A stretch of DNA of 56,053 nt from JBOHER01 sp050701115 (GCA_050701115.1 JBOHER010000279.1:1-56053); one strand, 5' to 3'. Positions 6,981 to 17,340 are shown, counted from the stretch's first letter. Translations and numbers: made by a program. The notes: generated from the sequence alone by a model not told the origin.

Positions 6981-8084
6981 TCAGCGCACGGTGACCAGCA
7001 CGCGCTGCGCCATGTTGTTGGCCATTCCTTGCCGGTTCCACGGCTGCTCGACCGGTTGCACATCATCGACCGCGTCGGTGGCGCGTGCGCAGACCTCGTA
7101 ATCGCCCGCTCGGTCGGCGAGCCAGTCGAAAGTCCAGGCGCGCCAGGCGTAGCGGCTCGGCTCAGCGCCGAGTTCGGCTTCCCGCCAGGTGCGCGCACCG
7201 TCGAAGCTGACCTCCACTCGGACGATGGGTGCGCTGCCCGACCACGCTCGGCCGGACAGCCTGACCGGTCCGGATTCGACGATCCGCCGCCGGGTCTGGA
7301 AGTCGGGAAAGCCGGGCGGAATCATCAGCGCTTTCGGGCGGATCCGGGTCACCGGTTCACCCACATCGTCGGGTCCTTGTTTGATCCGGTAGGCCGTCGC
7401 GTTCTGGAACCCGGTGAACGGTTCGGTGAGCACGGTGATCCTCCGCAGCCACTTCACCTGGGCCATTCCGTACCAGCCGGGCGCGATGAGCCGAACGGGT
7501 GCTCCGTGCTGCGGTGGCAAGGGAGCGCCGTTCATCTCATAGGCCAGCAGGACGTCGTCGCCGAGTGCGTCCGCTACCGAGAGGGCGCGCGCATAGTCCT
7601 GTTCCACGCCACGCTCGGTGCCGTGGTCCGCTCCGGTGAAGACCACGTCGACCGCGTCGGGGGACAAGCCGGCTTCCCGCAATAGTGGTGCGAGGGGCGT
7701 TCCGGTCCAGCGCGCGGTGCCAACAGCTTCATCCAGCCAGGGCTGGCTGATCGGCCGGGGCGTCAATCGGGCCCGTCCGTTCCCTGCGCACTCGAGGGTG
7801 ACCGTCAGGGTCGCCTGCGGGCGGTCGCGCAGCGCCGCGAGGTCGAGCACGAGCGGGTGATCCACTGCCCCGTCCATGCGCAGTGTCCACGTATCGGGGT
7901 CGACATGCGGGATGTCGTAATGCACCAGCAGGTAGTGCAAGCCGGGCGGCGTGATCTCGTAGCGCAGCGCCTCCAGCGGCATGCCGTGGTTGCGCGCCGC
8001 GAGCCGAAGCTCGTCCATCGAGATGGCCTCGTCGTGGTCAGCGAGGCGAGCCCGCTCCCCGGGGAGGGCGGAGACCGACGTCAT
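6981..8084 (-). CDS. Sulfite oxidase-family molybdopterin oxidoreductase
   Basis: 367 residues. The Moco domain comes first: the metal ligand is Cys99 in LECAGNGR, followed by AVGTARWTGTPL and the cofactor-contacting segment DHGTERGVEQDYARAL, then GAPVRLIAPGWYGMAQVKWL, all hallmarks of the SUOX/SorA fold. The C-terminal Mo-co dimerisation domain follows (VRLSGRAWSGSAPIVRVEVS). There is no haem domain, Tat signal or Sec signal, so the enzyme is probably cytoplasmic. The open frame continues to 8513, but GGGAG five bases before ATG 8084 marks the start. The gene stands alone. Confidence 0.88.
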   Translation of the reverse strand: MTSVSALPGERARLADHDEAISMDELRLAARNHGMPLEALRYEITPPGLHYLLVHYDIPHVDPDTWTLRMDGAVDHPLVLDLAALRDRPQATLTVTLECAGNGRARLTPRPISQPWLDEAVGTARWTGTPLAPLLREAGLSPDAVDVVFTGADHGTERGVEQDYARALSVADALGDDVLLAYEMNGAPLPPQHGAPVRLIAPGWYGMAQVKWLRRITVLTEPFTGFQNATAYRIKQGPDDVGEPVTRIRPKALMIPPGFPDFQTRRRIVESGPVRLSGRAWSGSAPIVRVEVSFDGARTWREAELGAEPSRYAWRAWTFDWLADRAGDYEVCARATDAVDDVQPVEQPWNRQGMANNMAQRVLVTVR

Positions 8085-8294
8085 GGCGGCTCCCTGGTCC
8101 GATCGTGCCGAGAAACCTGTCATGGCCATTATCAGCCCGCGGCCGGGCCAGGGGTGGACGCATCCCAGAATCCGGTGGCCCCGTTCGCGCACGAAGAGGT
8201 TTGAGCGGCTTTGCCGTTGGCAATCCCCGAATTGCGTCTGAGGCATGACGCGCGTGTCGAGTGCCCCAGGGGTAAGCCCTGGCGATGGAGAGAC

Positions 8295-8540
8295 ATGGGA
8301 CGTAGCGCGAAGATCAAGAAGTGGAAGTCGAAGGCCCGAGAATTCGCGGAGCGGGCCGAAGCCGCCGCCGAACGTGCGGAAGCGGCAGCCGACCGTGCCG
8401 CGGACGGGGGTGTTGGCACGTCTGAGACCGTTGGCACGCCCGGCGGTCCGGGAACATCCGACCTGACCGGCGTCCCTGATGCAGACATCGTCCCGCCGCG
8501 CCAGCCGCCGCACGATGACACCAATCCGTCCGGCCAGTGA
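8295..8540 (+). CDS. Small Lys/Ala-rich coiled-coil protein
   Basis: 81 residues, starting at ATG 8295 after a GGAG. The N-terminal half is a charged helix with a near-perfect repeat (AERAEAAAERAEAAADRAAD, residues 25-44), long enough for a few coiled-coil heptads. The C-terminal half is Gly/Pro/Thr-rich and probably disordered (GTSETVGTPGGPGTSDLTG). No known family; short basic-helix/acidic-tail proteins of this kind are common in Pseudonocardiaceae. Confidence 0.6.
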   Translation: MGRSAKIKKWKSKAREFAERAEAAAERAEAAADRAADGGVGTSETVGTPGGPGTSDLTGVPDADIVPPRQPPHDDTNPSGQ

Positions 8541-8601
8541 GGCGTGCGCGCCGGGTTACTCGCCGATGGCCTGCAGCATGCCTGTGCGGCCAGGAAGCAG
8601 C

Positions 8602-8642
8602 CCGGCCCGGTAACCATCCACTATGGACGGACACCGGGCCGG
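8602..8642. terminator. Hairpin between convergent genes
   Basis: Perfect 10-bp stem (CCGGCCCGGT at 8602-8611, ACCGGGCCGG at 8633-8642) followed by TTTCTC, between the coiled-coil gene and the acyl-CoA dehydrogenase, which converge. Confidence 0.65.
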
Positions 8643-8659
8643 TTTCTCGGGTCGCTACC

Positions 8660-9871
8660 TCACTTCAGCTCGGCGCTGGTCTTGCCGAGCAGGCGGCGGG
8701 CGATGATCAGTTGCTGGATCTGCTGGGTGCCTTCGAAGATGTCCAGGATCTTGGAGTCACGGCTCCACTTCTCCAGCAGGACCTCCTCGCTGTAGCCAAG
8801 GGCGCCACACAGCTCGACGCATTTGAGCGTGATGTCCACGACCGAGCGGCCTGCCTTCGCCTTGGACATCGACGCCTCGACCGAGTTCGGCTTCCGGTTG
8901 TCGGCCATCCACGCCGCGGCCAGGGTCAGCATGTGCGCCGCCTCGTAGTCCGCCTCCATCTCGAGATACGCGGCAGCCGCAGCGTGCTGGCTGTTCGGCG
9001 GCTTGTCGTAGTCGATGTCGATGCCCGACTCGGTGAGGATGCGGGCGGTCTCCTCCAGCGCGGCACGGGCAACCCCGACACCCATCGCGGCCACAAGAGG
9101 CCGGGTGTTGTCGAAGGTCTCCATGACCCCGGCGAAGCCCTTCTTGGTGTCGATCTCCGGGCTGCCGAGCAGGTTCTCCTTGGGCACCCGGCAGTTCTCC
9201 AACCGGATCACCGCGGTGTCGGAGGCCCTGATGCCGAGCTTGTGCTCGAGCCGTTCGACGGAGATGCCCTGGCGGTTCTTCTCCACCACGAACGACTTGA
9301 TCGCCGCACGGCCGAGGCTCTTGTCCAGCGTCGCCCACACGACGACCGAGTCCGCGCGGCCACCCGCGGTGACGAAGATCTTCTCGCCGTTGAGCACATA
9401 CTCGTCGCCGTCGAGCTTGGCCGTGGTCGAGACGGCAGCCGAGTCCGAACCGAAGCTGGGCTCGGTGATCGCCATCGCCGCCCAGGTTCCCTCGAACCGC
9501 TTGAGCTGTTCGTCGTTGGCGACCGACGCGATGGCCGCGTTGCCAAGCCCCTGCCGCGGCATGGACAGCAGCAGCGCGACGTCACCCCAGCACATCTCGA
9601 TCGTGCCGAGCACGGTGCGCATGTTGGCGCCGTTGACGTTCTTGCCCTTGTCGTCGCCGTTCTCATCGCGGCGGACGCCGGACGCACCCGCGCCACCCTC
9701 GCCGGAGGCGTTGAGCCCGTCGATGAGCGAGGCGAGCATGTCCAGCTCGCTTGGGTAGGCGTGTTCGGCGCGGTCGTACTTGCGTGAAATGGGCCGGAAG
9801 ACCTGGGAAGCAGCCTGGTAAGCCTGGTTGACCAGCGCCTCGGCCTTCTTCGGAACCTCAAGATTGATCAT
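8660..9871 (-). CDS. fadE: Acyl-CoA dehydrogenase (catalytic-glutamate subunit)
   Basis: FAD enzyme for the first, alpha-beta oxidation step of fatty acyl-CoA degradation; 403 residues. It shows the middle beta-domain motif AMAITEPSFGSDSAAVSTTA, then VLNGEKIFVTAGGRAD, and the C-terminal IFEGTQQIQQLIIARRLLG, whose Glu is the usual catalytic base. It follows a second acyl-CoA dehydrogenase gene by 34 bases in the same operon. The two may form a heteromeric alpha2beta2 enzyme, as FadE pairs do in mycobacteria. Good overall length; ATG 9871. Confidence 0.9.
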   Translation of the reverse strand: MINLEVPKKAEALVNQAYQAASQVFRPISRKYDRAEHAYPSELDMLASLIDGLNASGEGGAGASGVRRDENGDDKGKNVNGANMRTVLGTIEMCWGDVALLLSMPRQGLGNAAIASVANDEQLKRFEGTWAAMAITEPSFGSDSAAVSTTAKLDGDEYVLNGEKIFVTAGGRADSVVVWATLDKSLGRAAIKSFVVEKNRQGISVERLEHKLGIRASDTAVIRLENCRVPKENLLGSPEIDTKKGFAGVMETFDNTRPLVAAMGVGVARAALEETARILTESGIDIDYDKPPNSQHAAAAAYLEMEADYEAAHMLTLAAAWMADNRKPNSVEASMSKAKAGRSVVDITLKCVELCGALGYSEEVLLEKWSRDSKILDIFEGTQQIQQLIIARRLLGKTSAELK

Positions 9872-9905
9872 TAGGAATTCCTTCGAGTGAAGTCGTGAGC
9901 GGGGC

Positions 9906-11267
9906 TCAGACGAGGACGGCGCCTTCCATCAGGCCGATGGCGCGCAGGTCGCGGTACCACCGCTCGACCGGGTGCTCCTTGGTGAAGCCGTGGCCGCCGA
10001 GCAGTTGCACACCGGCGCTGCCGATGAACATGCCCTTGTCGGCGGCGAGCTTGCGGGCCAGCGCGACCTCGCGCGCGTAGCTTCTGCCCTGCTCGGCGCG
10101 GGCGGCCGCCTTGAGCGTGAGCAGCCGGATGCTCTCCAGTTCGATGGCGATGTCGGCAACCATGAAGGCGACACTCTGCCGGTGGCTGATCGGCTCGCCG
10201 AACGCGACGCGCTCGTTGACGTAGGGGATGACGTAGTCGAGCACCGCCTTGCCGGTACCGGCGGCGAGCGCGCACCAGCCCAGGCGGGACAGCCGCACCG
10301 TCTCCGCGAAAACCTCCCGCTTACCGCCGCCGAGCAACGCGCTGCCCGGCACGTTGACCTTCTCCAGGTGCAGCTTGCCGGTGGCCGCGCTGCGCAAGCC
10401 CATCGCGGGCTCGGCTTCGATCGTCACACCGGAGTTGGCAGCCTCGACGATGAACAGCGCTGGGCCGCGCCCCTCCAGGTCGGCGGAGACGATGAACAAC
10501 TCCGCGTCTGCGGCGCGGGGCACCAGCGCCTTGACGCCGTCGAGCTGGTAGCCCTTCGGGGTGCGCTTGGCCCTGGCCTTCGGCTTGAACGGGTCGAAAA
10601 GCGGTGCCTGCTCGAGCAGCGCCAGCGCTGCGGCGGGCACATTGTCGCCGGTGAATGCGGGCAGGTAGGTGGCCTGCTGGTCGGCGTCACCCCACAACAC
10701 CAGCGAGGTGCTCACCGCGGTCGGTGCCAGGGTGGCGACCGCCAGGCCCATGTCACCGTGCGCGAGGGCCTCCGCCACCAGCACATTCGTCACGACCGAA
10801 CGCTCGGTGCCGATGCCACCGAGCTCCTCCGGGATTCCGACGAGGCCGATGCCCAGTTCGGATGCTCTGCCGAGTAGGCCATCCGGAGTGGCCAGCTTCG
10901 CGTCGGCGTCTATCGCAGCGGGGCGCAGCTGCTCGGCGGCGAAGTCGCGCACCGTCTCGACGATCATCTGCTGCTCTTCGGTCGGCTCGAGGTCGAACAG
11001 GCCTTTGTCCGCAGCGTTGCTCAGCCGAGCGGGCTTGTTCCGCTTCGAGGTCATCTTGAACACGCGGCCGGTCGTGGCGGCGGCCTTGAAGCCGTGCTTG
11101 GTCCAGGTGAAAACCAAGTTCTCCACCGGCTTGCGCAGGCCAACCTTGTCGATCACGCCCGAGCCGGCGATCTTGTTCAGAGCTGCCAAGCCCAGACCCA
11201 TCGCATCGCGCTTCTTCGGCGGCACTCCGCCTGGGGTTCCCGCCTTGGCGGGCTGAGCGTCAGACAC
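9906..11267 (-). CDS. fadE: Acyl-CoA dehydrogenase, C-terminally shortened partner
   Basis: 453 residues. About 95 N-terminal residues are atypical, basic and helical; the standard dehydrogenase fold follows (LEPTEEQQMIVETVRDFAAEQ; GIGLVGIPEELGGIG; RVAFGEPISHRQSVAFMVAD). The C-terminus stops at GLMEGAVLV, so the helix that normally follows the Glu-Gly pair and binds the FAD of the partner is missing, while the neighbouring 403-residue protein has it. That asymmetry suggests a heteromer. The start is GTG 11267, with GGGAG seven bases upstream; a TTG at 11288 extends the frame. Confidence 0.87.
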   Translation of the reverse strand: MSDAQPAKAGTPGGVPPKKRDAMGLGLAALNKIAGSGVIDKVGLRKPVENLVFTWTKHGFKAAATTGRVFKMTSKRNKPARLSNAADKGLFDLEPTEEQQMIVETVRDFAAEQLRPAAIDADAKLATPDGLLGRASELGIGLVGIPEELGGIGTERSVVTNVLVAEALAHGDMGLAVATLAPTAVSTSLVLWGDADQQATYLPAFTGDNVPAAALALLEQAPLFDPFKPKARAKRTPKGYQLDGVKALVPRAADAELFIVSADLEGRGPALFIVEAANSGVTIEAEPAMGLRSAATGKLHLEKVNVPGSALLGGGKREVFAETVRLSRLGWCALAAGTGKAVLDYVIPYVNERVAFGEPISHRQSVAFMVADIAIELESIRLLTLKAAARAEQGRSYAREVALARKLAADKGMFIGSAGVQLLGGHGFTKEHPVERWYRDLRAIGLMEGAVLV

Positions 11268-11370
11268 TGTCACACTCCCATCGACCAACGGTGGCCGTCG
11301 CTTACCTACTCACGAGTAACGTAACCCCTCGGGCAGATTTGCGCCAGTGGAGTGGTCCAGGTAACTCGCC

Positions 11371-12570
11371 TCAGCCGACGCCAAGGGCCGCGCACATGAG
11401 CGCGACGAGTTCGGCCTCGACGTTCGGCCGCTGTGCGATGTGCCGAGTGCGCAGCAGGTCGTTGGCGATGGTGAGGGCCACGTGCACAACGATGCGGCCT
11501 TCGCCGGTACTGAGCTCCGGGCGAACGGCGCAGAGCAGCCGGGCCCATTCCTGCACGTAGTCACGCTGAACGCGGCGGAGTTCGGCCTGTTCGGCCGCGG
11601 ACAGCGCGTTCACCTGCCTGCCAATGGTCATCAGGTCCGCCGAGGACCGCATGATGTCCACATAGGACGTTACAAGGCCGCGCAACGCACCGGCTTCGTC
11701 GGCTGCCTCCCGCGCGACCTGCGCCCGGCCCAGTGCGAGCCGGTCGGCAAGCCGGGTAGCCGACGCCACGAACAGCGCTGCCTTGCTGGGGAAATGGCGA
11801 TACACGCTGGGGCCGCTGATGCCAGCGGCCGTGCCGATGTCCTCCATGCTGACCTCGTGGAAGCCGCGCTCCTGGAACAGCCTGCCTGCCTCGTTGATCA
11901 GCCGTTCGCGCCGGGATGTGCGCAGGACCTGCGATTCGGCGCGCTCCGGCGTAGCGTCGGCCATGGTGCCCTGAGGAGTCGGGAGTGTGCAATGCAACAC
12001 AGCTCGGGCACACTCGACGAGCAACGATTCGAATCGGCGCTTTCCGATCCGCGTTCGGTGCACCGAGACGCTGCCGAAGACGCTCAGCGCCGCCCAGGAG
12101 AGCAGTTCGGCGTCACCCGGCGAGAGCCCGGGGCGGATCGCGAGGAGTGTCCGAGCCCACATCGTGAGCAAAGCCGTGGAGCGGCGCCGGAGTTCCGACC
12201 GGTCCTCGGCGCGCAGGTGGCGACGCTCGGTGCGCCACAGCGCGGCAACCTCGCGCCGTTCGACCGACAGCTTCGCGAGTGTGCGTATCAAGGTGTTGAC
12301 CTGCGCGGGCGCGGGGCCCTCGGAACCATCAACGGCAATGGTGGTCGCCGTGGCGAGCTCGTCGACCGCGGTGAGTACCACGTGGGCCAGGATGGCCTGC
12401 TTGTCGCTGAAATGCCGATACAGCGCGGGGCCGGTCACGCCTGCGGCCGCGGCGATGTCGGTGATGCCTACCCCGTGGTATCCGCGGGCACGAAACAGCT
12501 CCGAGGCGAGCTCGGCGAGCTGCGCCTTCCTGTTCCGTGGCCGCCGCTGGCGGGTGGCTTGGGTCGGCAT
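11371..12570 (-). CDS. Double TetR-family regulator of the beta-oxidation island
   Basis: About 399 residues made of two complete TetR units in tandem. The first HTH is ELFRARGYHGVGITDIAAAA, followed by GVTGPALYRHFSDKQAILAH; the second is RLFQERGFHEVSMEDIGTAA, followed by GISGPSVYRHFPSKAALFVA (near residue 225). Each is followed by its own helical ligand-binding domain. One chain therefore carries two DNA-binding heads, like a covalent dimer. It lies between the fadE pair (same strand) and fadA (divergent), so it probably controls one or both, likely in response to acyl-CoA. ATG 12570 is chosen; ATG 12579 is also in frame. Confidence 0.88.
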   Translation of the reverse strand: MPTQATRQRRPRNRKAQLAELASELFRARGYHGVGITDIAAAAGVTGPALYRHFSDKQAILAHVVLTAVDELATATTIAVDGSEGPAPAQVNTLIRTLAKLSVERREVAALWRTERRHLRAEDRSELRRRSTALLTMWARTLLAIRPGLSPGDAELLSWAALSVFGSVSVHRTRIGKRRFESLLVECARAVLHCTLPTPQGTMADATPERAESQVLRTSRRERLINEAGRLFQERGFHEVSMEDIGTAAGISGPSVYRHFPSKAALFVASATRLADRLALGRAQVAREAADEAGALRGLVTSYVDIMRSSADLMTIGRQVNALSAAEQAELRRVQRDYVQEWARLLCAVRPELSTGEGRIVVHVALTIANDLLRTRHIAQRPNVEAELVALMCAALGVG

Positions 12571-12604
12571 AGTGAACATACTCTAGCGGGAGTTGAAAAG
12601 TGGA

Positions 12605-12645
12605 CAACCGGGTTGACAGCCTGGGATTTTGCCGCACTATGTTAG
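12605..12645 (+). promoter_or_regulatory. Putative fadA promoter with overlapping operator
   Basis: TTGACA at 12613-12618 could be a -35 box; a TATGTT 19 bases later (12638-12643) could be the -10. The inverted repeat CAACC-G-GGTTG (12605-12615) overlaps the -35 and is a plausible binding site for the divergent double TetR protein. Confidence 0.4.
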
Positions 12646-12692
12646 TCAGGATTAGCACGGAGAGCCGATGCGTTTCAGGAAGGACTGTTGGC

Positions 12693-13901
<1,209 letters not shown>

Positions 13902-13929
13902 CGCGGCAGAGACAAGGCGAGAAGAAACT

Positions 13930-16101
13930 ATGACTGAATCCAAGACCATCCGTTGGGAGTCCGACGCGGACGGCATCGTCGTCCTGACGCTTGATGACCC
14001 CAGCCAGTCGGCTAACACGATGAACCAGGCGTTCACCGACTCGCTGGCCGCGACCGTTGCGCGCCTGGAAGCCGAGCAGGACGACATCACCGGGGTGGTG
14101 ATCACCTCGGCGAAGAAGACCTTCTTCGCGGGCGGCGACCTCAACGACCTGATCAAGGCGACCAAGGAGGACGCTCCGCGAATCTCCGAGCACGTCGCCG
14201 CGATCAAGGCGAACCTGCGCGAGCTGGAGACGCTCGGCAAGCCGGTGGTGGCCGCGATCAATGGCGCCGCCCTCGGCGGTGGGCTGGAGATCGCACTGGC
14301 CTGCCACCATCGGATCGCGGCGGATGTCAAGGGCAGCCAGATCGGCCTGCCCGAGGCCACCCTCGGCCTGCTGCCCGGTGCCGGTGGGGTTACCCGCACG
14401 GTACGGCTGCTCGGTATCCAGAACGCGATCATGAATGTGCTGGTGCAGGGCCAGCGCCACAAGCCGGCCAAGGCGCTCGAGCTCGGCCTGGTGCACGAGC
14501 TGGTCGGCTCGATCGACGAGCTGCTGCCCAAGGCGAAGGAGTGGATCAAGGCCAACCCGGACGCCGTGCAGCCTTGGGACGTCAAGGGCTACAAGATCCC
14601 GGGCGGCACCCCGTCGAACCCGTCCTTCGCCGCCAACCTGCCCGCGTTCCCGGCGAACCTGCGCAAGCAGATCAAGGGCGCGAACATGCCCGCGCCGCGG
14701 GCGATCCTGTCCGCCGCGGTCGAGGGCGCCCAGGTCGACTTCGACACCGCGTCGCAGATCGAGGGCCGCTATTTCGTCAGCCTGGTCACCGGCCAGGTCT
14801 CGAAGAACATGACCAAGGCGTTCTTCTTCGACCTGCAGCACATCAACTCGGGCGGCTCGCGTCCGGACGGCTACGAGCAGCACACTGTGCGCAAGGTCGG
14901 AGTGCTCGGCGCGGGCATGATGGGCGCCGGTATCGCGTACGTGTCGGCCAAGGCGGGCATGGAGGTCGTGCTCAAGGACGTCACCCTCGAGGCCGCCGAG
15001 AAGGGCAAGAACTACTCGGTCAAGCTCGAGGAGAAGGCGCTGTCCCGGGGCAAGACCACCCAGGAGCGCTCGGACGCGCTGCTGGCTCGGATCAAGCCGA
15101 CCGCCGACGCCACCGACTTCGAGGGCGTCGATTTCGTGATCGAGGCCGTGTTCGAGAGCGTCGAGCTCAAGCACAAGGTGTTCGGCGAGATCGAGGAAAT
15201 CGTCAACCCCGACGCGGTGCTCGGCTCCAACACCTCGACGCTGCCGATCACCGGCCTCGCCCAGGGCGTGCAGCGGCAAGAGGACTTCATCGGCATCCAC
15301 TTCTTCTCGCCGGTGGACAAGATGCCACTGGTCGAGATCATCTGCGGTGAGAAGACATCCGGCGCGACTCTGGCCAAGGTCTTCGACTACACGCTGGCGA
15401 TCCGCAAGACGCCGATCGTGGTCAACGACAGCCGCGGCTTCTTCACCAGCCGGGTCATCGGCACCTTCATCAACGAGGCACTGGCCGCCGTCGGTGAGGG
15501 CGTCGAGCCGTCCAGCATCGAGCAGGCCGGTTCGCAGGCCGGGTTCCCGGCTCCGCCGCTGCAGCTGTCCGACGAGCTGACGCTGACCCTGATGCAGAAG
15601 ATCCGCAAGGAGACCAGGGCTGGTGTCGAAGCCGCCGGTGGCACCTGGACCCCGCACGGTTCGGAGGTCGTCGTGGACCGCATGGTCGACGAGTTCGAGC
15701 GTAAGGGCCGCTCGTCCGGTGCCGGGTTCTATGAGTACGACGAGAACGGCAAGCGCACCGGCCTGTGGCCGGGGCTGCGCGAGGCGTTCGCCGTATCCGT
15801 CGGGGATGGTGTGCCGTTCATCGACCTGCAGGAGCGGATGCTGTTCGTGCAGGCCGTGGAAACGGTGCGCTGCTTCGACGAGGGCGTGCTGAACTCGGTG
15901 CCCGACGCCAACATCGGGTCCATCTTCGGCATCGGCTTCCCGCCGTGGACCGGTGGCGTGATCCAGTACATCAACCAGTACGAGGGCGGGCTGAAGGGCT
16001 TCGTGGCGCGGGCTCGTGAGCTCGCCGCCCGTTACGGCGCTCAGTTCGAGCCGCCGCAGTCCTTGGTGGACAAGGCCGACAAGGGCGAGATCCTGGAGTA
16101 G
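13930..16101 (+). CDS. fadB: Fatty acid oxidation multienzyme: enoyl-CoA hydratase / 3-hydroxyacyl-CoA dehydrogenase, FadB
   Basis: 723 residues. The N-terminal crotonase domain (1-190) has the oxyanion-hole segment FFAGGDLNDL, and Glu120 and Glu142 in ALGGGLEIAL and GLPEATLGLLPGAGG. The NAD-binding domain begins with VGVLGAGMMGAGIAY (about 323-337). The dehydrogenase catalytic His is in GIHFFSPVDKMPLVEI. C-terminal 3HCDH domains follow (FTSRVIGTFINEAL; GFYEYDENGKR). It hydrates enoyl-CoA and oxidises the L-3-hydroxyacyl-CoA, handing 3-ketoacyl-CoA to FadA. It is cotranscribed with fadA. Confidence 0.95.
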   Translation: MTESKTIRWESDADGIVVLTLDDPSQSANTMNQAFTDSLAATVARLEAEQDDITGVVITSAKKTFFAGGDLNDLIKATKEDAPRISEHVAAIKANLRELETLGKPVVAAINGAALGGGLEIALACHHRIAADVKGSQIGLPEATLGLLPGAGGVTRTVRLLGIQNAIMNVLVQGQRHKPAKALELGLVHELVGSIDELLPKAKEWIKANPDAVQPWDVKGYKIPGGTPSNPSFAANLPAFPANLRKQIKGANMPAPRAILSAAVEGAQVDFDTASQIEGRYFVSLVTGQVSKNMTKAFFFDLQHINSGGSRPDGYEQHTVRKVGVLGAGMMGAGIAYVSAKAGMEVVLKDVTLEAAEKGKNYSVKLEEKALSRGKTTQERSDALLARIKPTADATDFEGVDFVIEAVFESVELKHKVFGEIEEIVNPDAVLGSNTSTLPITGLAQGVQRQEDFIGIHFFSPVDKMPLVEIICGEKTSGATLAKVFDYTLAIRKTPIVVNDSRGFFTSRVIGTFINEALAAVGEGVEPSSIEQAGSQAGFPAPPLQLSDELTLTLMQKIRKETRAGVEAAGGTWTPHGSEVVVDRMVDEFERKGRSSGAGFYEYDENGKRTGLWPGLREAFAVSVGDGVPFIDLQERMLFVQAVETVRCFDEGVLNSVPDANIGSIFGIGFPPWTGGVIQYINQYEGGLKGFVARARELAARYGAQFEPPQSLVDKADKGEILE

Positions 16102-16110
16102 GTCGCTACC

Positions 16111-16193
16111 GCGCTGAAAGGCGCTTTCAGTGCACTGGGTGCGCTGAAAGCGCCTTTCGCGTCACTGGACGCACTGAAGGCGTCTTTCAGCGC
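16111..16193. repeat. Palindromic repeat cluster (CTGAAAG-GCG-CTTTCAG family) between convergent genes
   Basis: Three overlapping copies of a palindrome lie in tandem: GCTGAAAGGCGCTTTCAG, GCTGAAAGCGCCTTTC, and CTGAAGGCGTCTTTCAG. The last copy includes the stop codon of the downstream TetR gene. It can fold in several ways and is probably a bidirectional terminator. A second cluster of the same family is at 17341-17414. Confidence 0.75.
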
Positions 16194-16795
16194 CTCACCC
16201 GGAGTCCGGTCAGCATTCGACGCATCAGATCGGCGCACTCGTCCCGCACTCGGGCCTTGTCCTCGTCAGCGGTATCGGCGAGGGTCAGTCCGGCTGCGCC
16301 GAACATCTGGAAGACCAATCGGACCAGGGTGTTCGCGCCCCGGCTCTCGAGGTAGCCTGCAGCCACCAGCGCTTTGGTCGACTGCTCGATCAGCCCTAAC
16401 GCGTACTTCTCCTCGCACTCTTTCCACATCTTCCAGCCCAGGGCCGTCGGTCCCTCCTGCCAGACCAGCCTGCTGTAGTTGGGGTCCAGGCACTGCTCGA
16501 GGAAGGCATCGATCGCGGCGAGGGATCCGTCCCAGGGGTCGTCATAGTGTGCGATCGCCGCGGTGATCCGTTCGACCATGTGTAGTTCCTGCTCGTCCAG
16601 CACCGCTTCGAACAGCGCCTGCTTACCCGAGAAGTGGTGGTAGACCGCGCCTCGGGTGACCTGACTGGCCTTCGCCACGTCCTCGAGCGACGTACTGGCG
16701 AACCCGCGCGCAACGAACAGTGCGGTCGCCTCTTCGAGGATGGCGGCCTTGGTCGCTTCGGCATACATCTCACGACGGCTCTTGACGGAAGGCAT
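16187..16795 (-). CDS. TetR-family transcriptional regulator
   Basis: 202 residues. N-terminal HTH with ALFVARGFASTSLEDVAKAS, then QVTRGAVYHHFSGKQALFEA. The C-terminal helical domain has WQEGPTALGW and a final Arg-rich tail, and belongs to the TetR_C_33-like group. The gene is divergent from the hypothetical protein at 16852 with 56 bases between them, which contain an inverted repeat. Auto-regulation and control of that neighbour is the simplest reading; no ligand can be predicted. Confidence 0.9.
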   Translation of the reverse strand: MPSVKSRREMYAEATKAAILEEATALFVARGFASTSLEDVAKASQVTRGAVYHHFSGKQALFEAVLDEQELHMVERITAAIAHYDDPWDGSLAAIDAFLEQCLDPNYSRLVWQEGPTALGWKMWKECEEKYALGLIEQSTKALVAAGYLESRGANTLVRLVFQMFGAAGLTLADTADEDKARVRDECADLMRRMLTGLRVRR

Positions 16796-16811
16796 GCACG
16801 GAGTATAGTCG

Positions 16812-16826
16812 CATACAGAAAGTATG
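16812..16826. promoter_or_regulatory. Candidate TetR operator
   Basis: Inverted repeat CATAC-AGAAA-GTATG between the divergent TetR gene and the 159-residue hypothetical gene, at the expected distance from both starts. Confidence 0.55.
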
Positions 16827-16851
16827 TGAAAGTCAGAGAGTAGGTGGAGTC

Positions 16852-17331
16852 ATGTCGAGCTGGGAACGAACTCATCGCCGGTATCGCCTGGTCTACGCCG
16901 TCGCGGACGCCATCGCGCTGCGCGGACCCGAGGTCATCGACGAGTGGCAGGCCGCGATTCATGCGGAATTCGGTGGCATGGACGGCTTTCTGAAGGATGT
17001 GCAGCGCCGTTGGTACACGGCGGTGGACGCCTACCTCGACACCGTGCTCGAGGATGAGCCCGCCGACATGGACGCCGCGGTCGCCGAGATCATGTGGTCG
17101 GTCGCGACCACCGATCGTGGGCTACGCCTCGTGCTGGACGGATTCGCAGACCACCCCGCGCTCGCCGAGGGAGATGCCTACCATCGCCGCTCACTGCTCG
17201 CGCTCACCGGGGTGGATCAGGACGCGCTCGTTCCGGTTCAGGGCGCGGATCGCCAGCCTGCGTGCAGGCGGGCGCTCGGTGCGGCTCGCCGGGCACTGAG
17301 CGGCTCGCTCCGCGCCACCGAACCGGCGTGA
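16852..17331 (+). CDS. Hypothetical protein divergent from TetR
   Basis: 159 residues, cytoplasmic, mostly helical (YRLVYAVADAIALRGPEV; DEWQAAIHAEFGGMDGFLKD; MDAAVAEIMWSVATTDRG). The tail is Arg/Ala-rich and probably disordered. It starts at ATG 16852 with GGTGGAG just upstream. No family recognised. Because it shares a short divergent promoter with the TetR gene, it is the likely target of that regulator. Confidence 0.65.
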   Translation: MSSWERTHRRYRLVYAVADAIALRGPEVIDEWQAAIHAEFGGMDGFLKDVQRRWYTAVDAYLDTVLEDEPADMDAAVAEIMWSVATTDRGLRLVLDGFADHPALAEGDAYHRRSLLALTGVDQDALVPVQGADRQPACRRALGAARRALSGSLRATEPA

Positions 17332-17340
17332 CGGCGGGCC

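Noticed and set aside
8085..8513. N-terminal extension of the sulfite oxidase frame
   Set aside because: It overlaps the small coiled-coil gene, is low-complexity, and a clear GGGAG-ATG pair marks the start at 8084.
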